Source: Chaenocephalus aceratus
Taxonomy: Eukaryota; Chordata; Actinopteri; Perciformes; Channichthyidae
Length of the DNA stretch: 64,000 nucleotides
Assembly (NCBI GenBank): GCA_023974075.1
Contig: CM043790.1
Span: forward strand, 2,908,523-2,972,522
Direction: 5' to 3'
In this document: positions 47,525 through 59,862 of the stretch, piece by piece
Layout of the letters: the number at the start of each line of letters is the position of its first letter
How positions within the stretch are numbered: the first letter of the stretch is position 1
Translations under genes and position numbers: made by a program
The notes under the pieces: model-generated
What the model was told of the DNA's origin: nothing
The model's input: the letters and a program-made list of their open reading frames with translations, nothing else
Databases searched by the model: none

Positions 47525-48756
47525 CCTGACTAGTAGTAGTCAGATCGCTACTCCTGCTGATTTTAAAGCTAGGTCTGGGTTGGGTTTCATGCACTTGAAT
47601 GTGCGCAGTCTGTTAGGTAAACTAGATTTTGTCCATATTTGGGCGAGCTCGACTGACGCTGACCTCATTGTTTTATCAGAAACATGGCTAAATACATCTA
47701 GTTTGGCCTCTGACATAGCCTTAAATGGTTATAATGTGTATCGTACCAACCGGCCTAATAAAGGTGGTGGCGTTGCTATTTATGTTAAGAATAAGTTCAG
47801 TGTATCCACATTAGTTTCCAAATCGATCAGTAAGCAATTTGAATTTTTAGCCTTAAATATAGAAGTGGCAAAGGGTCAACAGGTCATGGTCGTGGGCTGT
47901 TACAGACCCCCCTCAGCTGTCAAAGACTCCTTGTCTTTGCTAGCAAATCTTTTATCGCAACTAGACTACAAGGAAATAGTGCTACTTGGAGATTTTAACT
48001 GGGACTGGTTAACTGCAGTGTCAGAGGATTTTAAAAACCTTTGTATCTCTTTAAATGTTACTCAGATTGTTGACAGTCCTACTCACCCTAATATTAAGTC
48101 CCCAAATAAATCCTCCCTAATTGATCTCCTTCTAACTAATATTCCCTATAAATACTCAGCTGTGGGAGTATTTGCGAATGATCTGAGTGACCACTGTGTT
48201 GTAGCCACAATTAGGGACACAAAAGTCCAAAAGGTTAAACCTCGTATTATCATCAAGAGAGACATAAAACATTTTGTGGAGCAGGGTTTTGTTCATGATC
48301 TGTTTGGGTTTGATTGGGGAAACATCGATTTGTGTGCTGATGTTGAAACTGCATGGTCTTATTTTTATCTTGGTTTTATGGAAATTATAGATAGACATGC
48401 ACCCCTGCGTACATTTAGAGTGAAGGGATGAGACAATCCTTGGTTTTCTGCTGAACTGTCTAGTCTCCTGCATGAGAGAAACAAGGCCTGGGCAAAGGCT
48501 AGGAAATCAGGCTCAGAGATAGAATGGCTGCGTTTTAGGCAGCTAAGAAATAGATTCACTTCACATGTCAAAAGTGCTAAATCTAAGTATTATCTGTCAG
48601 TTACCACAAAGAACCTGAACAACCCTAGAAAATTCTGGAAAGCCATAAAATCGATATCCACCGGTGATATCCATAATGAGCTACCTCCGTGCCTTACCAC
48701 AGCATCTGGCACTATATCGGATAGGGCTACCATGTTAAATTGTTTTAATGAGCATT
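47525..48756 (+). pseudogene. APE-type LINE: endonuclease and start of RT
   Basis: The reading frame gives an apurinic-type endonuclease: HLNVRSLLGKLDFV, SETWLNTSSLA, GGGVAIYVK, GCYRPPS, LLGDFNWDW, SLIDLLLTN and LSDHCVVA. These contain the Glu, Asp/Asn and Ser-Asp-His residues of the fold. It continues into FVEQGFVHDLFGFDW. An in-frame TGA at 48429 replaces the CGA (Arg of RDNPWFS) kept in the 24.9-kb copy, a CpG-decay change. Coding goes on to FNEH and stops at 48756, where another repeat begins; the RT core is lost. Confidence 0.85.
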
Positions 48757-49243
48757 GTAGCGGCCAAAATCATATAGAACTAAAACAGATAGCTAATTTA
48801 ACAGCCGCTGAGGCACTAGTTAGCGGATCTTACGCAGGGTAATGATCCAGGTCCAGACAAGATTCTCCGTTGTTCATTTTATTCCTATAACAAAATACAA
48901 TGAACAGGTTTCCTATATCTCTTTCCTTAAGCCTTTCCTATGGCTTTCCCTTATGTAGCTTGAAACACCCTGGTAAAAAACCGTTTGCCTACTAGTGCTC
49001 TGGCTCCCACCTCTCTCAAATATATACAATTACACCAGGTGCTCTAATCACCCAGTGCCCAAAACATGCCTTCAAATAAAAGCATAGAAACTACTTTAAC
49101 TTATGAGACTAACTAAGAATACATTTACAATAAACACTATAAAACAGCAAGAAAATAAATGTTAAACTATTAAATAATATAAAGAGATGTATAGCTCCAA
49201 CATTCCGGCCCATAATTGTGGCCAGTGGAAACACACAATTACT

Positions 49244-49294
<51 letters not shown>

Positions 49295-50148
49295 GGAGCT
49301 ATCTTTATCCCATCCATACAACATACAAATAATCATCTGCATAGTTTTCAGGCAACAGATTCATGGAAAAGAAATGGAGAGAAAGAAAAATAGTCTAAAG
49401 AAACAAAGAATAAATGTTCATGATGCTACGCTGCTGCATCCAGGAGCAAGCGGATCTTCAAACAGGTCTCTCCATGACACTGGTCTTCATTTGGGGCTCA
49501 CAGAGCTGACCAATCCTTTTCCGTCCATGCTTCATCCAGGGTCCACTTGTATTTGCAATGAAGAACATATCTCCCGTTGGAAATTATTTGCTGAGCCTTT
49601 TCCACTCTGTTATCCAAATCCTCTTTATAAGGAGGCTCCTCTGTGTCTCCATCACTGTTCACACAATCTATCTTGAGGTTGGAAAGCATTTCTTCAACCT
49701 GTGTTTCGGTCCGATGTTTATGACTTTGTTGACTCTCTGATGTCTTGGAGCTGGTCTCCTCTTTGTGGTTTCTTCCCTGCTCCTCACTCTCCGTGTGCTT
49801 TTCCCATTGCACTGCTGATGTTTTTTCTTTTGAATCATGATGAATGTGAAGTTTGATGAGCATCTTCTCTTGTTGTTCCACTGCAAGCTGGGAGGTTAAT
49901 ACAACAGGGCAGCCAGAGCTGAATCCATTGTCCTGTCCACCGGCCCCAGTATGAACACTTGTCTCTGACTGTCCAGGTGAAACATGTGCTTTGTTGAAGG
50001 CATGTTTTGGGCACTGGGTGATTAGAGCCCCTGGTGTAATTGTATATATTTGAGACAGGTGGAGGTGGGAGCCAGAGCACTAGTAGGCAAACGGTTTTTT
50101 ACCAGGGTGTTTCAAGCTACACAAGGGAAAGCCATAGGAAAGGCTTTC
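48757..50148. mobile_element. foldback element with unknown ORF
   Basis: About 150 bp at 48929-49090 (CCTTTCCTATGGCTTTCCCT, GTTTGCCTACTAGTGCTCTG, AGTGCCCAAAACATGCC) recurs inverted at 49995-50145. The left 170 bases beginning TGTAGCGGCC lie outside the inverted pair and may be a separate piece. A TA tract (49246-49291) and a minus-strand ORF lie between the arms. It truncates the LINE on the left and abuts repeat X on the right. Confidence 0.65.
49498..49881 (-). CDS. 127-residue ORF of unknown function inside the foldback element
   Basis: The protein is highly charged: KHTESEEQGRNHKEETSSK, then VEEMLSNLKIDC, EEPPYKEDLDNRVEKAQQI, and it ends KYKWTLDEAWTEKDWSAL. An acceptor-like CTTGCAG precedes the first codons (49885-49890), so it may be a last exon. 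No catalytic or DNA-binding motif is recognised. The codon pattern is free of stops for 127 residues. It could be an accessory protein of the element or a captured exon. Confidence 0.35.
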   Translation of the reverse strand: MEQQEKMLIKLHIHHDSKEKTSAVQWEKHTESEEQGRNHKEETSSKTSESQQSHKHRTETQVEEMLSNLKIDCVNSDGDTEEPPYKEDLDNRVEKAQQIISNGRYVLHCKYKWTLDEAWTEKDWSAL

Positions 50149-50149
50149 C

Positions 50150-50530
50150 CGTCTGTTTTAACCGCAGAGCGAGTAACAATAGTCCGATATATAAGCATGA
50201 AGAACAAACAACCACGGCCGGCTTCAAGTTGTGTTTCCTGGATGAGCTGAGCAGGCAGAGTCCCTGTAGCTTCACGGAGCAGGGAGCAGAGAGGCAAGAA
50301 GCTAGCAGCAGCAGTCACTTGACAGAGCTGTCACTCAATGTGACCACGCCCTAATTTATGCAAAAACGTTAAGACCTAATATAAATAAAAGGGTCGCGTT
50401 AGAAAACAATTCACTCACAGATCCATAATCATGAAGGTGGAATCTAACTATCGATAATAAAAATGTATGGAGCCAGGGGTAGAAACATGTTTTTTTCTGC
50501 TGTAAAATTGGGCATTTTAACATGGGGGTC
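50150..50530 (-). repeat. dispersed repeat X, copy 2, part 1
   Basis: This is the complement of 43.25-43.67 kb: CCGGCTTCAAGTTGTGTTTCC, GACAGAGCTGTCACTCAATG and TTTTAACATGGGGGTCTAT. Interrupted at 50531 by an L2 LINE. Confidence 0.75.
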
Positions 50531-51962
50531 TATAATAATAATAATAATAATAATAATGCATTTTATTTATGGGCGCCTTTCAAAACTCTCAAGGACACCT
50601 TACAGAGCATAATTAAAGAAGAGCACACAGTAATACAAGACTTAAAAAAAATTAAAAACAACAATCAGTTTAGCAGAGATTAAGAAATGGAATATGCCAG
50701 TTTAAAAAGGTGTGTTTTCAGGCTGGATTTGAAGGTTGGGAGTGAGTCCATATTGCGGATGTCTTGTGGGAGAGAGTTCCAGAGACGGGGGGCAGAGTGG
50801 CTGAAGGCTCGTGACCCCATGGTGATCAGGCGGGCAGAAGGTACAATGAGTTGGAAGGCAGAGGAGGATCGGAGAGTACAAGAGGGAGTGTAGATGTGAA
50901 GGAGCTCAGAGAGATATGGAGGTGCAAGAGTGTGAAGGGCCTTGAAGGTGAGGAGCAGCACTTTGAAGTCTATGCGCTGCTTAACGGGGAGCCAATGGAG
51001 TTGTTGGAGAACCGGAGTGATATGATTAATGAAAGGAGTTCTGGTGTTGATACGGGCGGCTGAGTTTTGGACCTGTTGGAGCTTACGTAGGGATTTCTGA
51101 GGAAGACCAGAGAGGATGGAGTTGCAAAAATCGATACGGGACGTAACAAGGGCGTGGACGAGGATGGCGGTGCTGTTGGGTGTGAGTGACGGGCGGAGGC
51201 GGTTAATATTGCGGAGGTGGAAGTAGGCAGATCGAGTGATGTTGTTGATGTGAGCTTCAAATGATAAGGTGCTGTCAAGGATGACACCCAGACTCTTAAC
51301 TTGGGGGGAGGGTGAGACTGTGGAATTGTCAATAGTGAGGAAGAATTTGTCAGTTTTAGCCAGAGTGGACTTGGAGCCAACTAGGAGAAACTCGGTTTTA
51401 TCACTGTTGAGTTTTAAGAAGTTGGATGAGAACCAGGATTTGATTTCCAGTAAGCAGTCGGAAAGGGCAGTGGGGGGGAGAGTGGAGGTGGGTTTGGTGG
51501 AAAAATAGAGCTGGGTGTCATCCGCGTAGCAGTGAAATTGGATTGCGTATTTTCTGAAGATATGGCCGAGAGGTAGGAGGTAGATGATAAATAGGAGGGG
51601 GCCCAAGACAGAACCCTGAGGAACACCAGTGAAGACTGGATGGGACTGTGATTTGAAGTGTTTGAGTTGGACAAAGTGAGTACGGCCGGAGAGGAAATAT
51701 CTAAACCAGGTGTGGGATGTGTCAGTGATACCAATGGAAGATAATCTGTCAAGGAGGATTTGGTGTGAGATGGTGTCAAAGGCTGCAGTCAGGTCAAGGA
51801 GGATGAGTATGGATAAGAGCCCAGAGTCAGCTGCTACTAGGAGGTTGTTTGTGATTTTAACCATGGCCGTCTCTGTACTGTGTGAGGAGCGGAAGCCAGA
51901 CTGAAATTCTTCAAAAAGATTATTGTTGTTCAGATGAGTATGGACTTGGGCTGCAACTGTTT
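50531..51962 (-). pseudogene. L2-type LINE, 5'-truncated, long intact RT frame
   Basis: A minus-strand frame of about 430 codons holds the RT domain and C-terminal region: [46 protein letters not shown], the catalytic YADD in [64 protein letters not shown] and [13 protein letters not shown]. It stops near 50680. The 3' UTR ends in (ATT)n at 50531-50557. The N-terminal half including the endonuclease is lost by 5' truncation at about 51962, where repeat X resumes. The frame is unbroken, so this is a young insertion. Confidence 0.92.
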
Positions 51963-52065
51963 TGGAAAATTGAGCCTTTCTGCAGCCATCGCCTATCGGC
52001 CAATATATGAACTGCAGCATGTGGCACTTCCGTATTGGCGTCCCGGCTATTCCCCAGATTCTACA
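51963..52065 (-). repeat. dispersed repeat X, copy 2, part 2
   Basis: Right flank of the L2 insertion: TATATGAACTGCAGCATGTG and ACTTCCGTATTGGCGTCCCG complement copy 1. Confidence 0.75.
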
Positions 52066-52494
52066 TGGAAATGTTTGAGGTTGATTATTCAGATCTTCCT
52101 CAGGCTAGGAATAGTATGTCGAATTTTGAATGCTAAATGTATATCATTTTCTCACAGGATATAGAATGAGACAACACAGTTTGTATCCATTGTGTATGAA
52201 TGCTTCAGCTCTTCAGACTAACATAGTAAGGTGTGAGCATGTTCCTAATTGTGTTGGTATGCAGCCTAGATCTGGACTGTTTAATAAAGCAAATCTGCCA
52301 CTTTTATATTGTAGAATTTGTTAAATTAAAGCAGTCTTTAATTGTTTGTCCTAAACATAGCGATATACTGTATGCTTTTGAAATGTAACATGTCTGTAAC
52401 CTTGAGCTTGAAAATACATAGATTTCCTTTTTTTAATCTATAAAATAAATAGATATAATGCACAGCAATCCATAAGAGAAGTAATGTTACGATG
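52066..52494. other. spacer
   Basis: AT-rich, nothing recognised. Confidence 0.3.
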
Positions 52495-52860
52495 TGTGAA
52501 GCAGGTAAGACCCAAATGCAGCTTAACGTGAACATTCCTTTATTTCAAGGCTATACTAACAAAGACAGAACAGAACACTCACCGAGGTCAAGCCAAATCA
52601 CAAGACGAACCGACACTGAACACAGGAAGAGACAAGACTAAATACAGGGAGGGGAAATCACAAGACGAGACACAGCCGGGCAGGGGAGGAGAAACACAAG
52701 GGCCACAGGTGAAAACAATCAGACAACTAGACACACCAGGGAAACTAACGACGGGGGGAAAAATACAGGGAAAAGGACCAGACAATAACCCAGAGGAAAA
52801 CATGACAGGGAGAACAGCAAAACACCCAAACCAAGACATAGAAAACGTGACATAACACAA
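52495..52860 (-). repeat. TGTCACG-type teleost repeat, inverted copy
   Basis: GACCCAAATGCAG at one end and CGTGACATAAC at the other, with CACAGGTGAAAACAATCAGA and ACACACCAGGGAAACTAACG between. It complements the repeat that hosts the DIRS element. Confidence 0.7.
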
Positions 52861-52914
52861 TAATCGTAACAAGTCCGATATGTTCATGAAAACTCCCCAG
52901 GAGACACCAACACT

Positions 52915-53925
52915 AATGTGGCCGAGTGGAGTCTGGCGTTTGCTGCATGAGTTGCACTGTATGATCTGTGGTGTAGTGGGCTGTCACTCAAAAACTAGTA
53001 GCCAATGAGGACGCACCCCTGAAAGTTTCACCCACCTGGGACGTTTGTGTCAGAATCGAAAACAAAAAATTAGGGAGCGCAAACAAGAAGAGCTGCAGCG
53101 AGAGCAAAAGTCTGATCATTGAGAAAGAAGAAACAAGAACTGCAAACAAAAACCTATTATAAAACAAAGGAAAAATACTTATCGTTCACATGATTACACA
53201 AATGATTTGTTTGCAACTTAAAGTTTTATTTTTTAAATGTATTTTGCTTGACTCAGTTTTTTTTCTTTTGAACTCATAGTTTTGCTTTATTCTGAGAAAG
53301 TGTTGCTTTATCTTTGTAAGAGAATATTTTAATCCGATCTGTGTATTTAGAGATTCTCAGTCTTTCTTGCATGTTCCTGTGTAATTTCTCAGGAAGACAC
53401 AGGTCAAAAGGTCTTCTGCCTTTCCTGTGGGTGAGGGGCTTGGGCACATGAGGAGTTGCAAAACAGAGGTGCTTTGTTCCGATGCCTGGTATTGATTAGA
53501 GGAAAGGCGGGAATATGGCCCCTCCTCTTCTAATGTATAGATGTGTTCCTGTTCCCTTTGTCTCGAGAGTTTGCTTGGGATCTCATAATGAAAGTTGTGA
53601 ATATACCTTGTGAACTCTCCGGCCGTATTCTCTCTCAATAAATAACAGTGTTTGACTGAGGCAAATCCAGCTTCCATTCCTTTCACGAGCATTGGCTCTG
53701 CATTGCTGAACAGAAGTTTTCCTCACAATCTTTATGATACAAAACTAATCCCATAGAGTCATGGTGAGATATCTGGATTAACAGGTTGCTTTTTCTTTGC
53801 ACAGCATGAAAGAAAGGTGAAATGAATGGGCTGTGATTTTAGTTTTTTTAAGCAGAGGTACAGCCATCGGAGGATGTTGAAAACATTTAAATGGCCCTTG
53901 AGAGGAAAAAGGTTCCCCATCCATG
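52915..53925 (-). mobile_element. hAT-like element related to 41.4-43.0 kb, inverted, carrying a solo LTR
   Basis: On the minus strand GGATGGGGAACCTTTTTCCT, then CAACATCCTCCGATGG, AATCCAGATATCTCACCATG and CTATGGGATTAGTTTTGTA follow the order of the 41.97-kb copy's left end and the 41.41-kb body. It ends near TGGGCTGTCACTCAAAAACT. Confidence 0.7.
53315..53727 (+). mobile_element. solo LTR
   Basis: The 413-bp insertion starts TGTAAGAG and ends CCTCACA, flanked by a 5-bp duplication ATCTT (53310-53314, 53728-53732). AATAAA lies at about 53637. The surrounding hAT sequence joins seamlessly without it. This is the footprint of an LTR retroelement after LTR-LTR recombination; no coding remains. 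Confidence 0.82.
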
Positions 53926-54497
53926 CTTTAGTGCATGACATGGTCCCGCCCTGTGGGAGTAGAAACTACATTTACTTTATTGTGATCATTCTTCTGTGAA
54001 TCATTTTTTTTATTTGGTTGGACGCAATGAGACTTTGTTAAAATGAGCTTCTGGAATCTGTTACACTCACACACAATGGTGCTTACAAGCATCATGTATA
54101 TCCAATTCCCATGTATAAATCATGTTATATGCACACAGAATGTGCGTCATGGTGTTGTGGCAGCAGAGGAACAAAGCTCCCTGCTCTCTGACATCAACAG
54201 GAGGCTCAGGGATTATATGTGTTCTGCTCCAGCCTCCAATCCATAAAACACTGAGGCAGAACTCGGGCTGTCACACACTGTAGCTTAATGTTGGAAACAC
54301 ACACTATTCTATTCTCTCCGGGAGTGGGCGGGGTTTGTATTGTGCAATTGGATCAGCTAGCTCCTTCATAAAGCTGCAGTAAAATGTCGACACACCTCAG
54401 GCCATGCTTTTATACGATGCCTAAAAACATCAGAGTTACTCCAACATGAGAAATATGATTCATGAAAATACTGAATGCAATTCTTAGCTCGAACATA
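53926..54497. other. spacer
   Basis: No gene recognised. Confidence 0.3.
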
Positions 54498-55176
54498 TGG
54501 TGTCTGACAGGGGCAAACGTGTAACAATGGCCTAAAATACTTACATTAGGAGAACCTTGACCAAACATGCGCAGCGTTTATTAAAAGCGCTGCGTAAACG
54601 AAACGCTACAAGAAGCTCAAAACACATCATAAACCAGGGGACACTAAACAGTGACGCACACAGCTGGGACCGGAGTGCTTGGTGACATTCAGGGATTATA
54701 AAGCTGACAATGGAAATTTAAATCAAATATACGTTTTATTATTTATTTTAACAATGTGATCACATGATTCTTTCAAATATCAGTGCAGATCTGCTCTAAG
54801 CTAGCTAGCTAACGTAGCTAAGCTAGTCATTTCAAATATACACACAAACACTTATGAGACAGACTAACTCTGCTAACAGAGAGTTGTCCAGCTTTATAAT
54901 CCTGAACGTGTCCAAGCGCTCCGGTCCCAGCTGTGCGTCACTTTTTAGTGTCCCCTGGTTTCCGTTGGATTTTTGTCAGCTTCTTGTATTTGCAGAGTTT
55001 GTTTTTGCAGCACTTTTTGTATACACTGTGAATCTTCTGTGAAGTCGGTGAAGAGGATTCTTCATGCATGTGTTTTGGAACATTTGTGTGCATCATTTTT
55101 TAAATCTTCCGGGCGGCTCTCCTAATGGAAGTGTTTGAAGCAGTTGTGGCGTGTTTGCACCTGTTGGCCACCGTAC
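54498..55176. mobile_element. foldback MITE with about 230-bp inverted arms
   Basis: The left arm (about 54498-54715) and right arm (about 54885-55176) are inverted. Pairs include CTCCGGTCCCAGCTGTG, GACACTAAA/TTTAGTGTC, CCAGGGGACAC/GTGTCCCCTGG, and TTAGGAGA/TCTCCTAA near the tips. AAGCGCTGCG is a smaller palindrome inside the left arm. No coding. The target duplication was not resolved. Confidence 0.75.
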
Positions 55177-55328
55177 ACTACAAGCCTTATATGGACACAA
55201 AAACATTTAACAAATCTTATATGGTGTCAACATATAACATAACTATAACATATAGTCTGAAAAATACAGGGTTATTGCCTGAGATGTCACTTTCATAACT
55301 GCAGAGGACAATTCTGATTCTGTCAAAT

Positions 55329-56584
<1,256 letters not shown>

Positions 56585-56860
56585 GGAGCTCAGTCTGCAG
56601 AGATTGGCTTGGGAACCGGTGTGTTGCCAATGCAAGTCCCAGAACTAACCAAAACTAAGGAGTGTGGACCGGTACTTGGAGAGGTCCTAGTTCACCTCCC
56701 AGGCCGTGGTGCCCTTGAGCAAGGCACCAGACCCTCCCACTGCTCCACAGGTTGTGCATTGTCCACTGGTCCTGGTACTGGATGGGTAAAATTCAAGGTG
56801 AAATTGAACTGTCTGTGCTGTGTTCATGTACATACATGTGTGTGACAGATCAAGAGGATT
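56585..56860 (+). repeat. tRNA-derived SINE, diverged + strand copy
   Basis: GAGCTCAGTCTGCAGAGATTGG, then CCAATGCAAGTCCCAGAAC, GGAGAGGTCCTAGTTCACCTC and GGTGCCCTTGAGCAAGGCACC follow the same order as the 22.2-kb SINE on its minus strand. Confidence 0.65.
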
Positions 56861-57304
56861 TCATTCAAATCCTCTGTTTATTTTTATAATATAACTGGTT
56901 GAAGCTTTATTACGTGAAAAAACGTCATTAGATTGCACATCTACAGGGAGCCAAAATACATTAGCCAGAAGTTTGTCGAGCCATATACGAACATTCATAG
57001 TGGGCAGTGGGCATTGTATATTGTCTGCAGCTCTAACCACTGAGCTATCTGACAGTATTAATTGTTCAGTTTAATACCTTTTATGCAATGAGAAAACAGA
57101 CATAAGTACCTTATTCGTGTCATAAGTAGATTGCAGTTGGGTAGTACTCCAGCTTACTGGGCCATAAGTGTCACAGTAGATCACAGTTTAGCATATATGG
57201 TATTGAATAATAAACCCTACTCAGAAATACAGATTGAGAAACTGGTCAGGCCGTTTATAACAGCAATTTTTTTTTACTGAAATCACATCGTTGCGAGGGT
57301 ATTG
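56861..57304. other. spacer
   Basis: Nothing recognised apart from a SINE-like CTCTAACCACTGAGCTATCT scrap near 57032. Confidence 0.3.
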
Positions 57305-57545
57305 CTGGAAGGCAGAGATGGAGTACTCGAGTCCTGGACTCGGACTCGAGTGCCGATTTTCGTGACTCGACTCGCGCACTGATTGACGCGACTTGGACTC
57401 GTGAATTCTCTCACACGATGACTTGGACTCGGACTCGTGAATTCTCGCGTACGATGACTCGGACTCGTGCATTTTTTCCCCCACGATGACTCGGACTCGA
57501 CTTGTACATTGACGCTCCGACTTAGACTCGGACTCGAGCAAGTTT
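57305..57545. repeat. GACTCGGACTCG-rich degenerate tandem repeat
   Basis: GACTCGGACTCGTG-type words with intervening ACGATGACT and GTGAATTCTC repeat about six times. Confidence 0.8.
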
Positions 57546-57647
57546 TCTCTGAAGTCTGATGTCTATGAAGGTAGATATGGTGCAAAATGTGAGAGCGTGT
57601 AAAACCTGATGTGAGCCAAACAAAATCTGAGTTTGTGTGCTTACATT

Positions 57648-57735
57648 TACACTTGTATAAAATATCCACGTAACTGTGAACCAAATGTACACTTGTAAAA
57701 AATATCCACGTAACTGTGAACCAAATTTGAAATCA
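57648..57735. repeat. 43-bp tandem duplication
   Basis: ACACTTGTAxAAAATATCCACGTAACTGTGAACCAAAT occurs twice in a row. Confidence 0.85.
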
Positions 57736-57989
57736 CAGAAGAAAAAAAAAAGTGTTGTAGCTTGTAGAAAAAAAATGAACTTAGAGATGAAATGTTCACT
57801 TGCAGAAAAATACATATTTTTAAAATATATTTTCCATTACAACTGCAACTTTATTTATTACAACCTCTCAAATCAGTCATTACAACTTGATGAATCTGCT
57901 CTGTGGCAGTATAAATCGACGAATCTGCGGTCTTGACTTTTGCTACACTTCTTGCGATACATGTGTCGCAAAAGTAATTTTCACCTGTA

Positions 57990-58160
57990 GATGTGGGGGG
58001 AGGGAGTTGGGTTGGAGCGAAGGGGCGGAGCTATCAGAACAACGAGGCTTGGGTCAGTCATAGTCACAGTCAGGTCGAACCGGATGACTGCGGGCTAACT
58101 GTTCGCTAACGGTTCGTGTCGCTACCAGTCCGCTGACATGGCGCGTCAATCAACGGTAAG
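57990..58160 (+). other. possible 5' exon of the Harbinger gene
   Basis: A GC-richer block contains ATGGCGCGTCAATCAACG followed by a good donor, GTAAGTTT, at about 58157. Six codons only. Its link to the downstream transposase is inferred from position and strand. Confidence 0.25.
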
Positions 58161-58508
58161 TTTTGCCCATTACTTGCCCAGTATTACTTTGAATATTATT
58201 ATTGTGATTGAGGATTAAATCCGCTTTGAAGACCACCGTTTTATATCGTGTAGTTTAGCGGCGAAATAACGTTAGTCAGCCAGCTAACGCTAGCTTTGTT
58301 GAGTTTATGCTAGCTAAACAAGTAGTGTTGTAGTCTATACAGTAGTAATTCATATATTATAGCCTACTGTTTTGGCACTAACGGTTGATAACCGTTTATG
58401 AAAATCAAATCAATTGAACTGTACTGAAATAATGACAAGTTTTATAATTGTCTTGGGCTCCTGCTGTGTTTTTAAAGCCTTTGTAAATTATCCATGCTAT
58501 TTTCTATT

Positions 58509-59050
58509 TAGCTAACGTCGAAGTAGTGTATGTGAAATCAACCTCACAATAAGATGTGTGGATATTACAATTATTAATGTCATATTTCAAGATGATTACT
58601 TAGATATTACAATATGGTTGGTTGAGCTGGAGTTCATTATTGAGCTTACACGTTAACGTCACAGTCATCTGAAGAACGAACCCAAACCTTGTTGTTTTTA
58701 TTAATTGTATTACAAATTGATATCAAATAAACACTAAGCATTGGTAACACAATTTCCAAAGTTACAGTAAAATAAAAAGGACCCTGACTCGGACAATACA
58801 CAATCCAACATATTCAACAAAAGAGAATCAGTTATATTGTTTGTACACATGGTACTTTACATATATATCTGTTTGTTTAAGGTGTCCAGGTGATGCAGAC
58901 AGGCTGGACCATAGAGTGAGAGACAGAACTGGACTCCTCACAGCAGTGAACTTCAGCACAGGTACAAAGACTCTAGTGTTCATACTGTACAAAGAATCAA
59001 GAAAGATATTGGTTTAAATGAATGAAGTATTGACTTTAATACACTGATAT
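58509..59050 (+). repeat. module shared with the 2.8-kb element, copy 2
   Basis: Near-identical to 44034-44575, including the 80-bp exon-like segment at about 58882-58961. The match ends at the acceptor (ATATACAG) of the transposase exon, so here the module is the upstream intron and leader of the Harbinger gene. Confidence 0.85.
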
Positions 59051-59051
59051 A

Positions 59052-59697
59052 CAGTAGATGGATGCCACATCCCTATTTTAGCACCAGAAAATTATCCCAA
59101 GGACTATTATAACAGAAAAGGATGGCATTCTGTTGTTCTACAGGCTGTTGTTGAAGGCAGGGGATGTTCTGGGATGTGTGTGTTGGTGACCCAGGTACTG
59201 TACATGATGCTAGAGTGCTAAAACAATCTAATCTTTGGGTGGCTATCAGTGATGGAGTGTTGCTAGGCCAAAACCAAATGGCCATCTCTGGCTGTGATGT
59301 GGGACATTACCTGATTGGTGACCCAGCCTATCTAATGCAAAGATGGCTAATGAAACCATTTTCGGACACCGGGAGACTGACCCCTGAACAGCACACCTAC
59401 AATCAGAGGCTGAGCAGTGCACGGGCGGTTGTTGAGATGGCTTTTGGAAGGCTAAAAGGAAGATGGAGGTGCCTCCTAAAAAGGAACGACAGTGAGCTGG
59501 AGCTCATCAAAATAATGACAGTGACTTCCTGTGTACTACACAACATATGTGAGGAACATAGCGACAACTTCACTGAATATTGCCATGAAGTTGTGTACAA
59601 CCAACCCCCTTTACACCCCTTTCCAGAGAACGGGAGACAAGAAGGAGCTGATGTTAGATCTGCATTGATGGAGTATTTCAACATGGGGGACCACTAA
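59052..59697 (+). pseudogene. PIF/Harbinger transposase, DDE domain
   Basis: After the acceptor the frame reads DGCHIPILAPENYPKDYYNR and KGWHSVVLQAVVEGRG. It then shifts by one base near 59163 to MFWDVCVGDPGTVHDARVL, and continues to YLIGDPAYLMQRWLMKPF and VVEMAFGRLKGRWRCLLKR, ending GDH-TAA. The Asp of DGCHI, the Asp of GDPG/GDPAY and the Glu of VVEMAFGRLKGRW fit the DDE triad of Harbinger (HARBI1-like) transposases. The N-terminal part is not seen as coding. AATAAA follows at 59743. One missing base is the only lesion found in this exon. Confidence 0.85.
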
Positions 59698-59862
59698 TAT
59701 TACTGCAGTTAAACCTGATCTATTTTGTATCATGCCTCTTACAATAAAATCACTGGATCAGACTTGAATTGTGTTTTATTTTGTATACAAATCACAGAAT
59801 GTAGATAAACAGGTATGAACAATATTCTTATAAAAATAGTGCATACCCAAAAGGTTTAGACC

